Source: Chitinophaga niastensis
GTDB lineage: Bacteria > Bacteroidota > Bacteroidia > Chitinophagales > Chitinophagaceae
Direction of reading: 5' to 3'
Length of the DNA: 64,000 bases
Assembly: GCF_003014755.1 (NCBI RefSeq)
Contig: NZ_PYAW01000001.1
Span: 558,001-622,000, forward strand
Positions within the stretch are counted from its first letter, which is position 1, and every line of letters starts with the position of its first letter. This document shows positions 52,252 through 61,245 of this stretch, one piece after another. The position numbers and the translations under genes are program-made. The notes under the pieces are model-generated. The model did not search any database. It was not told where the DNA came from and worked only from the letters and a program-made list of their open reading frames with translations.

Positions 52252-53127
52252 ATGAAAAACCTTATTTTATTAATTGGAAATGATATCAATAACATTTCCC
52301 ACGGACAAAGCTGGAAAGACCTGCTGCAGGATATTGTCACCTTCTGCCATGTTGGCGACTGCATAGAACTGGATGATAAAAAACCCTTTCCGTTGCTATA
52401 TGAAGAAATTTTTTTAACTGCCAGCAAAAAACAAAAGATACGTGAGAAAGATCTCAAATCATTTATTGCCATCAAAGCAGCAGAAATAAAAGGAAACGGT
52501 ATCCACAGCGCCATACGGGCGCTGAAACCAACACATATACTCACTACCAATTACGAATTTACGCTGGAAGGAAGCACACCGTTTGAAAACACAAGTCTCA
52601 TCAATGAAAAGTTCTATAGCATTTTCAGGCGGTATAAAATGAATGACATCAATTACTGGCATATTCATGGCGACTGCCTCAACCCTATGAGTATTAACCT
52701 GGGGTTTGAACACTATGGCGGCCAGTTACAGATGATGCGCAATTACGTAGTCAGCGGTACTGTTTATACCAGCAAGGAAGTCCCCAAAGCGTCCTTACTG
52801 CGACGCATACACGCCAAACAGGTATATTTTCATTCCTGGATAGATCTCTTTTTTACCAACGATATCCACATCTTTGGCCTGTCGCTGGACTTTGTAGAAA
52901 CAGACCTCTGGTGGTTGCTGACTTATCGTGCACGACAGAAATTTCATCATAAAAATATTCCGGTCCCAAATGAAATTTATTATTACATCCCGGAAGAATA
53001 TGTGGCCGCATCTAAATTCAAGCTGGATCTGCTCACAGCCAATGATGTAACGATTGTAAGCTTGCCGGGAAAAGATAAAGCAGCCTACTACCAATCAATT
53101 ATTACCCGAATAGCCAAAGCAAACTAA
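52252..53127 (+). CDS. SIR2-like domain protein, possible NADase
   Basis: A 291-residue soluble protein with the pattern of SIR2-like (SIR2_2) domains: LILLIGNDINN at the N-terminus in place of the GAGxS loop, HILTTNYEFTLEG with the NAD-site Asn100, NYWHIHGDCLNP with the candidate catalytic His139, and IHIFGLSLDFVETDLWWLL near the C-terminus. It lacks a fused effector or sensor domain. SIR2-like enzymes of this type in defence systems hydrolyse NAD. It follows alkB by 15 bases, so it is probably cotranscribed with alkylation repair. Function here is inferred. Confidence 0.6.
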   Translation: MKNLILLIGNDINNISHGQSWKDLLQDIVTFCHVGDCIELDDKKPFPLLYEEIFLTASKKQKIREKDLKSFIAIKAAEIKGNGIHSAIRALKPTHILTTNYEFTLEGSTPFENTSLINEKFYSIFRRYKMNDINYWHIHGDCLNPMSINLGFEHYGGQLQMMRNYVVSGTVYTSKEVPKASLLRRIHAKQVYFHSWIDLFFTNDIHIFGLSLDFVETDLWWLLTYRARQKFHHKNIPVPNEIYYYIPEEYVAASKFKLDLLTANDVTIVSLPGKDKAAYYQSIITRIAKAN

Positions 53128-53269
53128 AAACCGCCATCATAGCCACTATACCAAGTATACTAACCCGCTAAAACAATACTGGCAGCCTTTTTGCAAACCA
53201 GCCCATTGTTCTAACAAAAGGCAAAACCTCCAGGCTCCTTTTGTTGTTAATTATTAAAATCTATATTTT

Positions 53270-54352
53270 ATGTTATTTGAATTAGCAATCTCTCTCGTCA
53301 CCACATTCCTGGCGCCGGTACAAAACCAGCAGCCATCCCCAAAAACGCAGGTTATCTATGTAAAAGAATCCAGGGAACCCTGTACAGGAGTTGCTCCCAT
53401 GGAGTGTTTACAGATTAAAGGAGTTAATGACTCCACCTGGGGTAGTCTTTACACCAATATTGTTGGATTCAAGTACATACCAGGTTACCGATATAAATTG
53501 AAAGTAAAAATTACACAAGTGAAGAACCCTCCGGCAGATGGCTCTTCTGTAAAATATACCCTCACCAAAGTGTTGGAGAAAAAGAAAGTACAAACCGCCA
53601 GAGTGTCCGGCAATGCGACCCAATGGGCTTCTGTAGCCGGTAAAAAATGGAGCCTTATTAAAATGGGCGACACAGAATTAACGGAATCCAATATCTGGCT
53701 GGAGTTTGATAATGCTACCAAACGTTTCCACGGTAAAGGCGGATGCAATAATGTAATGGGAAGCTATAAAGCAGCGTCGGACAAAATCACATTTTCAAAG
53801 GCTGCCAGCACCATGATGGCCTGCTCAGACGAAAAAGTAATGCAACGTGAATCAGCATTTCTGCAACAAATCGGTGATCACACTTTCAACTATGAAGTAA
53901 CTGGCCAAACTTTAAACCTGTCCGAAAACGGCAAAGTTGTACTGACATTTAGTTTACAGGATAAGGAAGATAAAAAAGAAAACGCCGTTGCTCCCGATGC
54001 CAGCCAGTGGGCTTTTATTGCCAGTAAAAAATGGAATGTTATCAAACTGGGAGATTCTACCTTAACACAGTCCGGCATTTGGCTGGAGTTTGATACTGAT
54101 AAAAAACGTTTCCATGGCAAAGGTGGATGTAACAGTATTTCCGGTGGCTACAATGCAACAAAAGACCAGATCACCTTTACACAGGCTATCAGTACCCGTA
54201 TGGCATGTATGGATGTTAACATAATGCGCCGGGAATCAGAATTTTTGAAATTAATTGGTGGTCATACTTACAGATACGATGTAGCAGATCAAACATTAAA
54301 CCTTTACCAAAATGGTAAAATTGTGGTGATGTTTGGTATGCAGGATAAATAA
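53270..54352 (+). CDS. DUF4377 protein with two META domains
   Basis: A 360-residue protein. Residues 1-20 are hydrophobic but have no lipobox Cys. Residues about 28-110 match DUF4377 (EPCTGVAPMECLQIKG, WGSLYTNIVGFKYIPGYRYKLKVK). Two META domains follow (about 120-232 and 243-356), each with W-x-L/V-I-K-M/L-G, GIWLEFD-type core, RFHGKGGCN and MMAC/RMAC cysteines. META-domain proteins are linked to envelope stress and drug resistance in other bacteria (HslJ). The two META units are about 60% identical by eye, from an internal duplication. Confidence 0.85.
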   Translation: MLFELAISLVTTFLAPVQNQQPSPKTQVIYVKESREPCTGVAPMECLQIKGVNDSTWGSLYTNIVGFKYIPGYRYKLKVKITQVKNPPADGSSVKYTLTKVLEKKKVQTARVSGNATQWASVAGKKWSLIKMGDTELTESNIWLEFDNATKRFHGKGGCNNVMGSYKAASDKITFSKAASTMMACSDEKVMQRESAFLQQIGDHTFNYEVTGQTLNLSENGKVVLTFSLQDKEDKKENAVAPDASQWAFIASKKWNVIKLGDSTLTQSGIWLEFDTDKKRFHGKGGCNSISGGYNATKDQITFTQAISTRMACMDVNIMRRESEFLKLIGGHTYRYDVADQTLNLYQNGKIVVMFGMQDK

Positions 54353-54359
54353 TATTATC

Positions 54360-54426
54360 AGGATTAAGCAGATTAAATTCCCCTGATAACAAAACACTCA
54401 TCAGGAGAATTTAATCTGTTTAATCC
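54360..54426. repeat. Family C inverted repeat, copy 1
   Basis: Arms of 26 bases (54361-54386 and 54401-54426) match with two transitions that keep G-U pairing. The left arm reads GGATTAAGCAGATTAAATTC and then CCCTGA. A T7 run follows on the plus strand, so it serves as terminator of the META gene and lies just past the convergent VOC gene. Confidence 0.8.
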
Positions 54427-54433
54427 CGTTTTT

Positions 54434-54862
54434 TTATTGTGGCAACACCAGCTCGTCCCGCTCATTCATCTCCCAGAAAGGATTGTGTGCTACCTCAAAT
54501 AAATGACCATCCGGATCACGAAAGTAGCCACTGTAGCCCCCCCAGAAAACTTCTACTGCCGGTTTTATAATTACTGCGCCCGCTGCCTCCGCCTTTTTCA
54601 ATACAGCATCCGCTTCAGCTCTGTCTTTTGTGTTATAAGCTAATGTAATACCTCTAAATCCACTCCCTGCTGCAGGCACCTGTGCATCTTCCGCCAGTAA
54701 ATCCCAAGGATAAATTGATAATACTATTCCGCCCAGCTGAAAAAATGCCACATTATCCTGGCTCGCAGTAGATTTCTTCCATCCTAATCCTTGCTCGTAA
54801 AACTGTAAGGCTCTTTGAAAATCACGCACACCCAGCGTAATCAATGTTAATTTCTGACGCAT
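54434..54862 (-). CDS. VOC family (glyoxalase/bleomycin-resistance fold) protein
   Basis: A 142-residue protein with paired beta-alpha-beta-beta-beta modules: LTLITLGVRDFQRALQFYEQGLGWK (start), VAFFQLGGIVLSIYP, GFRGITLAYNTKDRAEADAVLKKAEAAGA and GGYSGYFRDPDGHLFEVAHNPFW, where the metal-ligand Glu in HLFEVA is present. The DPDGHLFEV motif is the VOC signature. The substrate cannot be read from sequence. It follows the AraC gene by 78 bases on the same strand and may be its target. Confidence 0.88.
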   Translation of the reverse strand: MRQKLTLITLGVRDFQRALQFYEQGLGWKKSTASQDNVAFFQLGGIVLSIYPWDLLAEDAQVPAAGSGFRGITLAYNTKDRAEADAVLKKAEAAGAVIIKPAVEVFWGGYSGYFRDPDGHLFEVAHNPFWEMNERDELVLPQ

Positions 54863-54940
54863 AAAAACGGTTTAAAGCTGTTTGATACAATGGTAAAAGT
54901 AGATAGAAATCAGGTTGTACTGTTTGTATAAAAACGACAA

Positions 54941-55708
54941 TCATTGCTGTAAATAAGCAGTAGGACTATAACCGGAAAAAGCGCTGAATTCGCGGGTAAA
55001 ATGAGCATGATCATAGAAGCCATTATCCAGCGCCAGCGATAATAAAAGACCATTTGATCCTGCTTTCAGCTGTTGTTTGATAGCTATAAAACGAACGATA
55101 CGGGCAAACGTTTTAGGAGATACGCCTACCTGTTGCAAAAAACATCTTTCATAATTACGGTTACTCATAAACACCTGCGCTGCAAGTGTTGCAACCGCTA
55201 TATTTCCTTTTGATTGTTTAATGAGAGAAATGGTATGTTGTATCTGTTTACCGGTAACATTGCCGGAAGGCAACTGCTGCAATAAAAAAATCTCGAGACA
55301 CTTTATTTTCCCTGCTAACGTTTTTGCCTTTGCCAGTAAATTTTGCAGTGTTGTATGCCAGGTAGCAGACACCTCTGCCAATAATAAATGCTGATCCGTA
55401 AATAGATGCAAAGGATGACCCATAAAGGCTTTCAAGCCTCCGGGCTGAAAGCGGATACCTAACATACGGGTATTTGCCGTTAAGGAAGCATCGCGGAAGG
55501 TAGTCATAGTGCCTACCACAAATGCAGTATGCGGTGCTATGATAATGGCTCCGTCGCCGGCATGCACGATATCTTCACCTATATTAAAAATAATATCAGC
55601 ACAGGTATCGGGCAAAATCCGATACTGTGCAAAATGTTCCGGTGCAGACACCCAATAGGCATCTACATAAGCAGCTAATAACGGATGTGGCTGAATAGTC
55701 TGAAACAT
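54941..55708 (-). CDS. AraC family transcriptional regulator (DUF6597 type)
   Basis: A 255-residue regulator. The N-terminal part (about residues 1-110) has AYVDAYWVSAPE, LPDTCADIIFNIGE and MLGIRFQPGGLKAF, the DUF6597 ligand-binding pattern. Two helix-turn-helix units follow (about 160-250), with IAVATLAAQVFMSNRNYERCFLQQVGVSPKTFARIVRF and the AraC signature in FYDHAHFTREFSAFSGYSPTAY. It probably senses a small molecule and may control the VOC gene downstream. Confidence 0.9.
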   Translation of the reverse strand: MFQTIQPHPLLAAYVDAYWVSAPEHFAQYRILPDTCADIIFNIGEDIVHAGDGAIIIAPHTAFVVGTMTTFRDASLTANTRMLGIRFQPGGLKAFMGHPLHLFTDQHLLLAEVSATWHTTLQNLLAKAKTLAGKIKCLEIFLLQQLPSGNVTGKQIQHTISLIKQSKGNIAVATLAAQVFMSNRNYERCFLQQVGVSPKTFARIVRFIAIKQQLKAGSNGLLLSLALDNGFYDHAHFTREFSAFSGYSPTAYLQQ

Positions 55709-55757
55709 ACAGCAAGTGTAAGCAATAAATCACAAATTTAATCTCCTGATAACAAAA

Positions 55758-55787
55758 AGAGCTGCACCGGAAAACCGGCACAGCTCT
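55758..55787 (-). terminator. Terminator after the IPT/TIG lipoprotein gene
   Basis: Stem AGAGCTG-x-x-CCGG / CCGG-x-x-CAGCTCT with loop AAAA, followed by TTTTTG on the minus strand. Lies 54 bases past the stop codon. Confidence 0.8.
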
Positions 55788-55840
55788 TAACAGACGGAAA
55801 ATAAAGCTATGGTAATAAAAAACTATTAAACACGCTGTTA

Positions 55841-56215
55841 TTAATAAGCCTCGCTGGCGGTATTTTCTGCAGCCGCCACCAGTTTACGCTTAGTGCTATA
55901 AGCAAAAAACATAGCATTAGAAGTATTCTTTCCTACTGCTACAACCACCGGTACAACACCTGCCTTTTGCAACGGTATCTGTACCAGCAAATAATCAGGG
56001 CCCGCACGCAATACCTGCGCGGTAACATCTCCAAAGATCACTTTGTTCTGGTCTTTATCTTCACTAAAACCATGGCCTTTGATCATCAAAAAATTACCTG
56101 CATGTCCACTCACGGTTACCGCAGCTGCTGTGCTTTCTTTAGGGTTGGGCGCACAAGCCGTCATGGCTGTTATCATCAGCACAAGGGCTACCACAAACAT
56201 TTTACAATGTGTCAT
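55841..56215 (-). CDS. IPT/TIG domain lipoprotein
   Basis: A 124-residue lipoprotein: signal peptide with lipobox MTAC (Cys21). The mature part (about residues 32-107) fits an IPT/TIG immunoglobulin-like fold: FLMIKGHGFSEDKDQNKVIFGDVTAQVLRAG, LLVQIPLQKAGVVPVVVAVGKNTSNAMFF. Start at Met1 or Met6 are both possible. A stand-alone IPT domain of this size has no assigned role; in Bacteroidota such domains are often glycan-binding or structural parts of surface lipoproteins. Confidence 0.7.
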   Translation of the reverse strand: MTHCKMFVVALVLMITAMTACAPNPKESTAAAVTVSGHAGNFLMIKGHGFSEDKDQNKVIFGDVTAQVLRAGPDYLLVQIPLQKAGVVPVVVAVGKNTSNAMFFAYSTKRKLVAAAENTASEAY

Positions 56216-56428
56216 CTTATTTATTCTTTTTGGGAAGGGTCACAAACCCTGTTACAAATAATTCACCGGGGTTAACACTATCGAGATTGCAACTATTATC
56301 AGCAACAGTATATGTCGGTATACAAACGGATGCAAATTTACATCTTATCTACGTAAAAAACATAAGTAAATACAACAAAATTTAAAATTAAGTAGTATTA
56401 CGTATATGGTTATATGAAGATGATTATT

Positions 56429-57175
56429 TTATTTTTTCAACACCTGTGCTTTGTTATACTCCCAGTTCATGCGGGCTATATGCAGTACAGATATTTCCTG
56501 CGGACACTCCGCCTCACAAGCCTCCGTATTACTGCAATGACCAAAGCCTTCTTTATCCATCTGATCTACCATACGTATTACCCTGTCCTGCGCTTCTATT
56601 GCACCCTGCGGCAACAATGCCAGGTGCGATATTTTAGCACTGGTAAATAATGCCGCGCTGGAATTTTTACATACGGCTACACAAGCCCCGCAGCCAATAC
56701 AAGCGGCAGCATCAAACGCTGCTTCTATTTCAGGCGATCCGATAGGGATGGAATTTGCTTCCGGCGCCTGACCCGTATTTACAGCAATAAAACCACCTGA
56801 TTGTATCACGCGGTCAAAGGCAGTGCGGTCTATTTTCAGGTCGCACTTTACCGGAAAAGCAATAGCCCTGAATGGTTCTATAAAAATCTCTTCATTATCC
56901 TTAAAAACACGCATATGCAACTGACAAGTAGTAGTGTGCAGAAGAGGGCCATGTGCCCGGCCATTAATCATTACACCGCACTGTCCGCAAATACCTTCCC
57001 GGCAATCGTGATCAAACTCCACCGGACGCGATCCTTCCTGTAACAGCTGCTCGTTCAGCGTGTCTAACATCTCCAGAAAAGACATATCCGGATTAACATT
57101 TTCGAGGAGATAACTTACCATTTTACCGGCGTCATCCCCGCTCTCCTGCCGCCATACTTTTAATCGTATACGCAT
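56429..57175 (-). CDS. sdhB: Succinate dehydrogenase/fumarate reductase iron-sulfur subunit
   Basis: A 248-residue Fe-S subunit linking the flavoprotein to the quinone. The 2Fe-2S site is CREGICGQCGVMING (about residues 59-73) with a further Cys in HTTTCQL; the 4Fe-4S/3Fe-4S sites are CIGCGACVAVCKNSSA (about 158-173) and CSNTEACEAECPQEI (about 213-227). Spacing and length fit the SdhB/FrdB of class B (Bacteroidota/epsilon type). It is the last gene of the five-gene operon, 15 bases after sdhA. Confidence 0.95.
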   Translation of the reverse strand: MRIRLKVWRQESGDDAGKMVSYLLENVNPDMSFLEMLDTLNEQLLQEGSRPVEFDHDCREGICGQCGVMINGRAHGPLLHTTTCQLHMRVFKDNEEIFIEPFRAIAFPVKCDLKIDRTAFDRVIQSGGFIAVNTGQAPEANSIPIGSPEIEAAFDAAACIGCGACVAVCKNSSAALFTSAKISHLALLPQGAIEAQDRVIRMVDQMDKEGFGHCSNTEACEAECPQEISVLHIARMNWEYNKAQVLKK

Positions 57176-57190
57176 ACACGTTAGTTTAAG

Positions 57191-59107
57191 TTACTTGTAG
57201 CTTCTTACAGTAGGTGTCACAAATTCAAAGTGCAAAGGCTCCTTGTGCAATTGCGGTGTTTTATTGACTCCCGCCCACTCCCACGCAGAGATAAAAGAAA
57301 AGTCCTGATCATTACGCATCGCCTCTCCATCCGGTGTCTGATACTCCACACGAAAATGAGCGCCACAGGATTCATTGCGCGTAAGCGCATCATAACACAT
57401 CAGCTCTCCCAACTCCAGGTAATCTGCTACACGACCCGCTTTTTCCAGCTCACTGTTAATGGCATAACCTCCGGGCACATATAAGTGTTGATAAAACTGT
57501 TCCCGCAAAGCAGTGATCTCTTTGATGGCGGCCTCCAATCCTTCACGGGAACGCGTTAAGCCGCATTTATCGTACAAAATTTTACCGAGTGTCTTATGAA
57601 AATAATCAGCCCCTAAATTTCCCTGAATGGCTAGCAGGTGCCGCAATTGCGTTTGCACTGTTTCTTCTGCTGCTGCAAAAGCTGCATGACGAATATCTAT
57701 GGGGCCTGTTTTAATTTCATCTGCCAGATAATTGGCCATGGTGTAAGGTGCAATGAAGTAGCCGTCAATACTCGCCTGTAATAAGGAGTTGGCGCCCAAA
57801 CGATTGGCGCCGTGATCCGCAAAATTAGCTTCTCCCAATGCAAATAGTCCCGGAATGGTAGTCATCAATTCATAATCCACCCACAGCCCTCCCATGGAAA
57901 AATGCGCAGACGGTGATATCCGCATGGGCTCCTGGTAAGCATTTACACCGGTCATTTTTTCGTACATGCGAAAGAGATTCCCGTACTTCTTCCTGATCTT
58001 ATCCTCTCCCTGATCTTTAATCGCCTTTGAAAAATCGAGATATACCCCATTTTTTAGTGGGCCTACGCCGTAACCTGCATCTATACGCTCTTTGGCAGCG
58101 CGGGAAGCAATATCACGGGGAGATAAATTACCAAATGCAGGATAACGACGCTCCAGGTAATAATCTCTTTCCTCTTCCGGAACCTGGTTCGGTAAACGCT
58201 GTTCACCTTTATGCTTCGGTACCCAGATGCGGCCATCGTTGCGCAATGATTCAGACATCAGCGTCAGCTTTGACTGGTATTCGCCGGATTGTGGTAAGCT
58301 GGTAGGATGTATCTGCGTCCAGCTGGGGCTGGCCATATAAGCACCTCGTTTGTGTGCACGCCAGATAGCAGAGCCATTGCAGCCCATCGCCAATGTGGAC
58401 AGGTAATAGATCTTACCAAATCCACCGGTAGCCAATACCACCGCGTGAGCGCCATGACGCTCAATTTCGCCGGTATCCATGTTACGCACTATGATACCCC
58501 GCGCTTTGCCATCTACTACCACCAAATCCAGCATTTCATGGCGCGCAAACAATTGTACTGCCCCTGCACCTACCTGCCGCATTAATGCCTGGTAAGCGCC
58601 CAGCAGCAGCTGTTGCCCGGTTTGTCCGCGTGCATAAAAAGTTCTGGACACCTGCACGCCACCAAAAGAACGGTTGTTCAGATACCCGCCATACTCCCGG
58701 CCAAATGGCACACCCTGTGCCACGGCCTGATCTATGAGGTTAGCACTACATTCTGCCAACCGGTATACATTCCCTTCGCGGGCGCGAAAGTCGCCACCCT
58801 TAATGGTATCATAAAACATGCGATATACACTGTCGCCATCATTTTTGTAATTCTTACAGGCATTTACCCCTCCCTGCGCGGCCACAGAATGTGCGCGGCG
58901 CGGTGTATCCTGAAAACAAAAGCTCTTCACCCTGTATCCCATTTCTCCCAGTGAAGCCGCTATAGAACTACCTGCCAGCCCGGCTCCTACTACTATCACA
59001 TCCAGCTTTTTACGATTGGCAGGATTCACCAGTTTTGCATGTGCCTTGTAATGATTCCACTTTTCTTCCAGTGGTCCGTCCGGTATTTTAGCATCCAGCA
59101 TAATCAT
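57191..59107 (-). CDS. sdhA: Succinate dehydrogenase/fumarate reductase flavoprotein subunit
   Basis: A 638-residue FAD subunit carrying the dicarboxylate site. FAD-binding Rossmann motif [19 protein letters not shown] (about residues 38-56), covalent-FAD His in [14 protein letters not shown] (about 69-82), [15 protein letters not shown], and [11 protein letters not shown] plus [15 protein letters not shown] [11 protein letters not shown] with the catalytic Arg. [23 protein letters not shown] and [12 protein letters not shown] complete the FAD site. The sdhC stop codon and the sdhA ATG are directly adjacent (translational coupling likely). Met3 is an alternative start. Confidence 0.96.
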   Translation of the reverse strand: MIMLDAKIPDGPLEEKWNHYKAHAKLVNPANRKKLDVIVVGAGLAGSSIAASLGEMGYRVKSFCFQDTPRRAHSVAAQGGVNACKNYKNDGDSVYRMFYDTIKGGDFRAREGNVYRLAECSANLIDQAVAQGVPFGREYGGYLNNRSFGGVQVSRTFYARGQTGQQLLLGAYQALMRQVGAGAVQLFARHEMLDLVVVDGKARGIIVRNMDTGEIERHGAHAVVLATGGFGKIYYLSTLAMGCNGSAIWRAHKRGAYMASPSWTQIHPTSLPQSGEYQSKLTLMSESLRNDGRIWVPKHKGEQRLPNQVPEEERDYYLERRYPAFGNLSPRDIASRAAKERIDAGYGVGPLKNGVYLDFSKAIKDQGEDKIRKKYGNLFRMYEKMTGVNAYQEPMRISPSAHFSMGGLWVDYELMTTIPGLFALGEANFADHGANRLGANSLLQASIDGYFIAPYTMANYLADEIKTGPIDIRHAAFAAAEETVQTQLRHLLAIQGNLGADYFHKTLGKILYDKCGLTRSREGLEAAIKEITALREQFYQHLYVPGGYAINSELEKAGRVADYLELGELMCYDALTRNESCGAHFRVEYQTPDGEAMRNDQDFSFISAWEWAGVNKTPQLHKEPLHFEFVTPTVRSYK

Positions 59108-59776
59108 CTATTTTAAGAAATGAACATACACCGGTATCGCCGCAAACCCGGCACAGATACCAATACTATATGCCCAACCAAAAACTCTGATCCATTGTGC
59201 ATATCGCGGATGATACACGCCTAACGTTCTTGCGGCGCTGAAAAATCCGTGCAGCAGATGATAGCAGAGCGCTATCATACAAATCACATATATCACTACA
59301 TACCATAACTCGCTGTAAACAGCCACCACCAATGTATACAAGTCCTTATTGCCCTGCGCATCCAATGGAAGTTGTCCGAATTTATAGATGTACCAAAAGT
59401 CGCGCAGATGTATCACCAGGAAAATAAAAATGACAGTGCCCAGCAATCCCATATTGCGGCTATACCACTTGCTCACAGCCCCTCTGCGGTCATAGTGATA
59501 CTTAATACCACCTGCACGTTTATTCGTTACCGTTATGATAACAGCATACACCACATGTGCAACGATACTCGCGTACAATACGTAGGAAATAATTTTGATA
59601 AGGATATTGCCGGACAGCAAGTGAGAGTACGCATTGAACTGTTGATGCGCCTTTTCATCCGGCAGGAACAGCTGCAAATTTCCCAGCAGATGTATTACCA
59701 GGAAAGAGCACAGGAACAATCCTGTAAATGCCATCCAGTTTTTCCTGGACAATGTTTGTTGCTTCCGTTGCCCCAT
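59108..59776 (-). CDS. sdhC: Succinate dehydrogenase cytochrome b subunit
   Basis: A 222-residue membrane anchor with five hydrophobic segments (about residues 14-32, 55-82, 110-128, 155-180, 198-218). The haem-ligand His residues are in LFLCSFLVIHLLGNL, AHVVYAVI, FLVIHLRDFW and MIALCYHLLHGF. This matches the class B, single-subunit cytochrome b558 type. It transfers electrons between the Fe-S subunit and menaquinone. It begins 23 bases after the DASS transporter gene. Confidence 0.93.
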   Translation of the reverse strand: MGQRKQQTLSRKNWMAFTGLFLCSFLVIHLLGNLQLFLPDEKAHQQFNAYSHLLSGNILIKIISYVLYASIVAHVVYAVIITVTNKRAGGIKYHYDRRGAVSKWYSRNMGLLGTVIFIFLVIHLRDFWYIYKFGQLPLDAQGNKDLYTLVVAVYSELWYVVIYVICMIALCYHLLHGFFSAARTLGVYHPRYAQWIRVFGWAYSIGICAGFAAIPVYVHFLK

Positions 59777-59799
59777 AACAATCTTTTTTTAGCAATGCA

Positions 59800-61230
59800 T
59801 TACCAGATACCTAATACTTTCCACCATCCACCGCCAATGCCCATCCAGATAAGGAGAAAGACGATACTTAAAACAAAACCACATTTCCACCAATCTTTCA
59901 GGTCCACATAGGTGCTACCAAAAAACACGGGTGCGGGTCCGTGTCCATAATGTGTAAGTGTTCCGAATATACCACCGCAAAAGCCCAATACCAGCGCCAG
60001 CAACGTTCCTGGTATACCCACAGAAATGCCTACTCCCAGAAATGCGGAATACATAGCTGCCACGTGTGCTGTAGCGCTGGCAAAAATGTAATGACTATAA
60101 AAATACACCAGCACAATAATGGGGAAAGCGACCGTCCATTTCATACCACCCACCTGCTGTTTGATAACGTCGCTGAACCAGGGAATAAAGCCTAATGTAT
60201 TGAGAAAACTTGCCATCATTACCAATGCAGAAAACCATACAATCGTGTCCCATGCTCCTTTTTCAGACTTCACATCCTCCCAGGTGAGCACCTGCGATAA
60301 CAACAGAAAAACCAGCCCGATTAAAGCAGTGGTAGTAGCATCTATTCCAAATAAATCTCCCGTAATCCACAGGAATAAAAGAATGACAAAAGCCAGTAGC
60401 ATCAGCCATTCATTTTTGTGTACCGGTCCCATTTCCTTTAGTTTCTCAGCTGCCATGGCAGGTGCATCACCGGTAGATTTCAGTTCGGGAGGATAAATCT
60501 TATAAAGAATATAAGGAACGGCAATAATGGAGACTATAGCAGGTACTATAGCCGCTGTAAACCACGACATCCAGGAAATATCAATCCCCATATTTTCCGC
60601 GAACTTCTGACACATAGGATTACTAGCTGTTCCTGTTAAGAACATCGAAGAAGTGATAAGGTTCATATTATAGCTGCTCAGGGTAAGATACCCACCCAGC
60701 TTACGATGTGTGGCAGGGTCTTCCGGAACAGAGCCAAAGTTCATGGCCATAGATTTCATGATGGGATAGATAATGCCTCCTCCCCTGGCAGTATTACTGG
60801 GCACGGCCGGTGCCAGTACCAGATCTGCCAAACCAAGCCCATAGGCTAATCCAAGCGAACTACGCCCAAACACACGGATAAAAAGATAGGCAATACGTTT
60901 GCCCAGTCCTGTTTTGATAAATCCGCGGGCAATAAAAAAAGAAATCCCGATCAGCCAGATCACTTTATCCCCAAAGCTGCTAAGGGCGAGGGTTATAGAC
61001 TTACCGGGATTACCCGGTGCCAGTACTCCGGTAAGTGCGACCAGCGTAATAGCCATCATAGACATCGTGCCCATAGTAGCCGCCTTCATAATAATGCCCA
61101 GGATAGTGGCCAGGAAAATAGCCAGCAAATGCCAGGCTTCCGGTTTTACACCTGCAGGCTCCGGTATAAACCAGATGACCAGGCCAAAAGCCACAGTAAT
61201 TAACAGTTGCGGATATTTGATCTCTTTCAT
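59800..61230 (-). CDS. DASS family carboxylate/sodium symporter
   Basis: A 476-residue membrane protein with about 12 hydrophobic segments, of the divalent anion:sodium symporter (SLC13/CitT, 2-oxoglutarate/malate translocator) family. Family blocks are WHLLAIFLATILGIIMKAATMG, SSYNMNLITSSMFLTGTASNP (SNT-type ligand motif), and ASATAHVAAMYSAFLGVG (the second S-x-T-type substrate loop) near the C-terminus. These transport succinate, malate, fumarate, citrate or sulfate. Placement next to sdhCAB points to succinate or fumarate; that is inference from the operon. Confidence 0.88.
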   Translation of the reverse strand: MKEIKYPQLLITVAFGLVIWFIPEPAGVKPEAWHLLAIFLATILGIIMKAATMGTMSMMAITLVALTGVLAPGNPGKSITLALSSFGDKVIWLIGISFFIARGFIKTGLGKRIAYLFIRVFGRSSLGLAYGLGLADLVLAPAVPSNTARGGGIIYPIMKSMAMNFGSVPEDPATHRKLGGYLTLSSYNMNLITSSMFLTGTASNPMCQKFAENMGIDISWMSWFTAAIVPAIVSIIAVPYILYKIYPPELKSTGDAPAMAAEKLKEMGPVHKNEWLMLLAFVILLFLWITGDLFGIDATTTALIGLVFLLLSQVLTWEDVKSEKGAWDTIVWFSALVMMASFLNTLGFIPWFSDVIKQQVGGMKWTVAFPIIVLVYFYSHYIFASATAHVAAMYSAFLGVGISVGIPGTLLALVLGFCGGIFGTLTHYGHGPAPVFFGSTYVDLKDWWKCGFVLSIVFLLIWMGIGGGWWKVLGIW

Positions 61231-61245
61231 ACTGGCTGCAATTTT

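Noticed and set aside
51574..53127. AlkA-AlkB-SIR2 cluster as a full anti-phage defence system
   Set aside because: No phage sensor, nuclease, transposon or toxin-antitoxin neighbour is present, and AlkA and AlkB are ordinary repair genes; reported only as a possible link.
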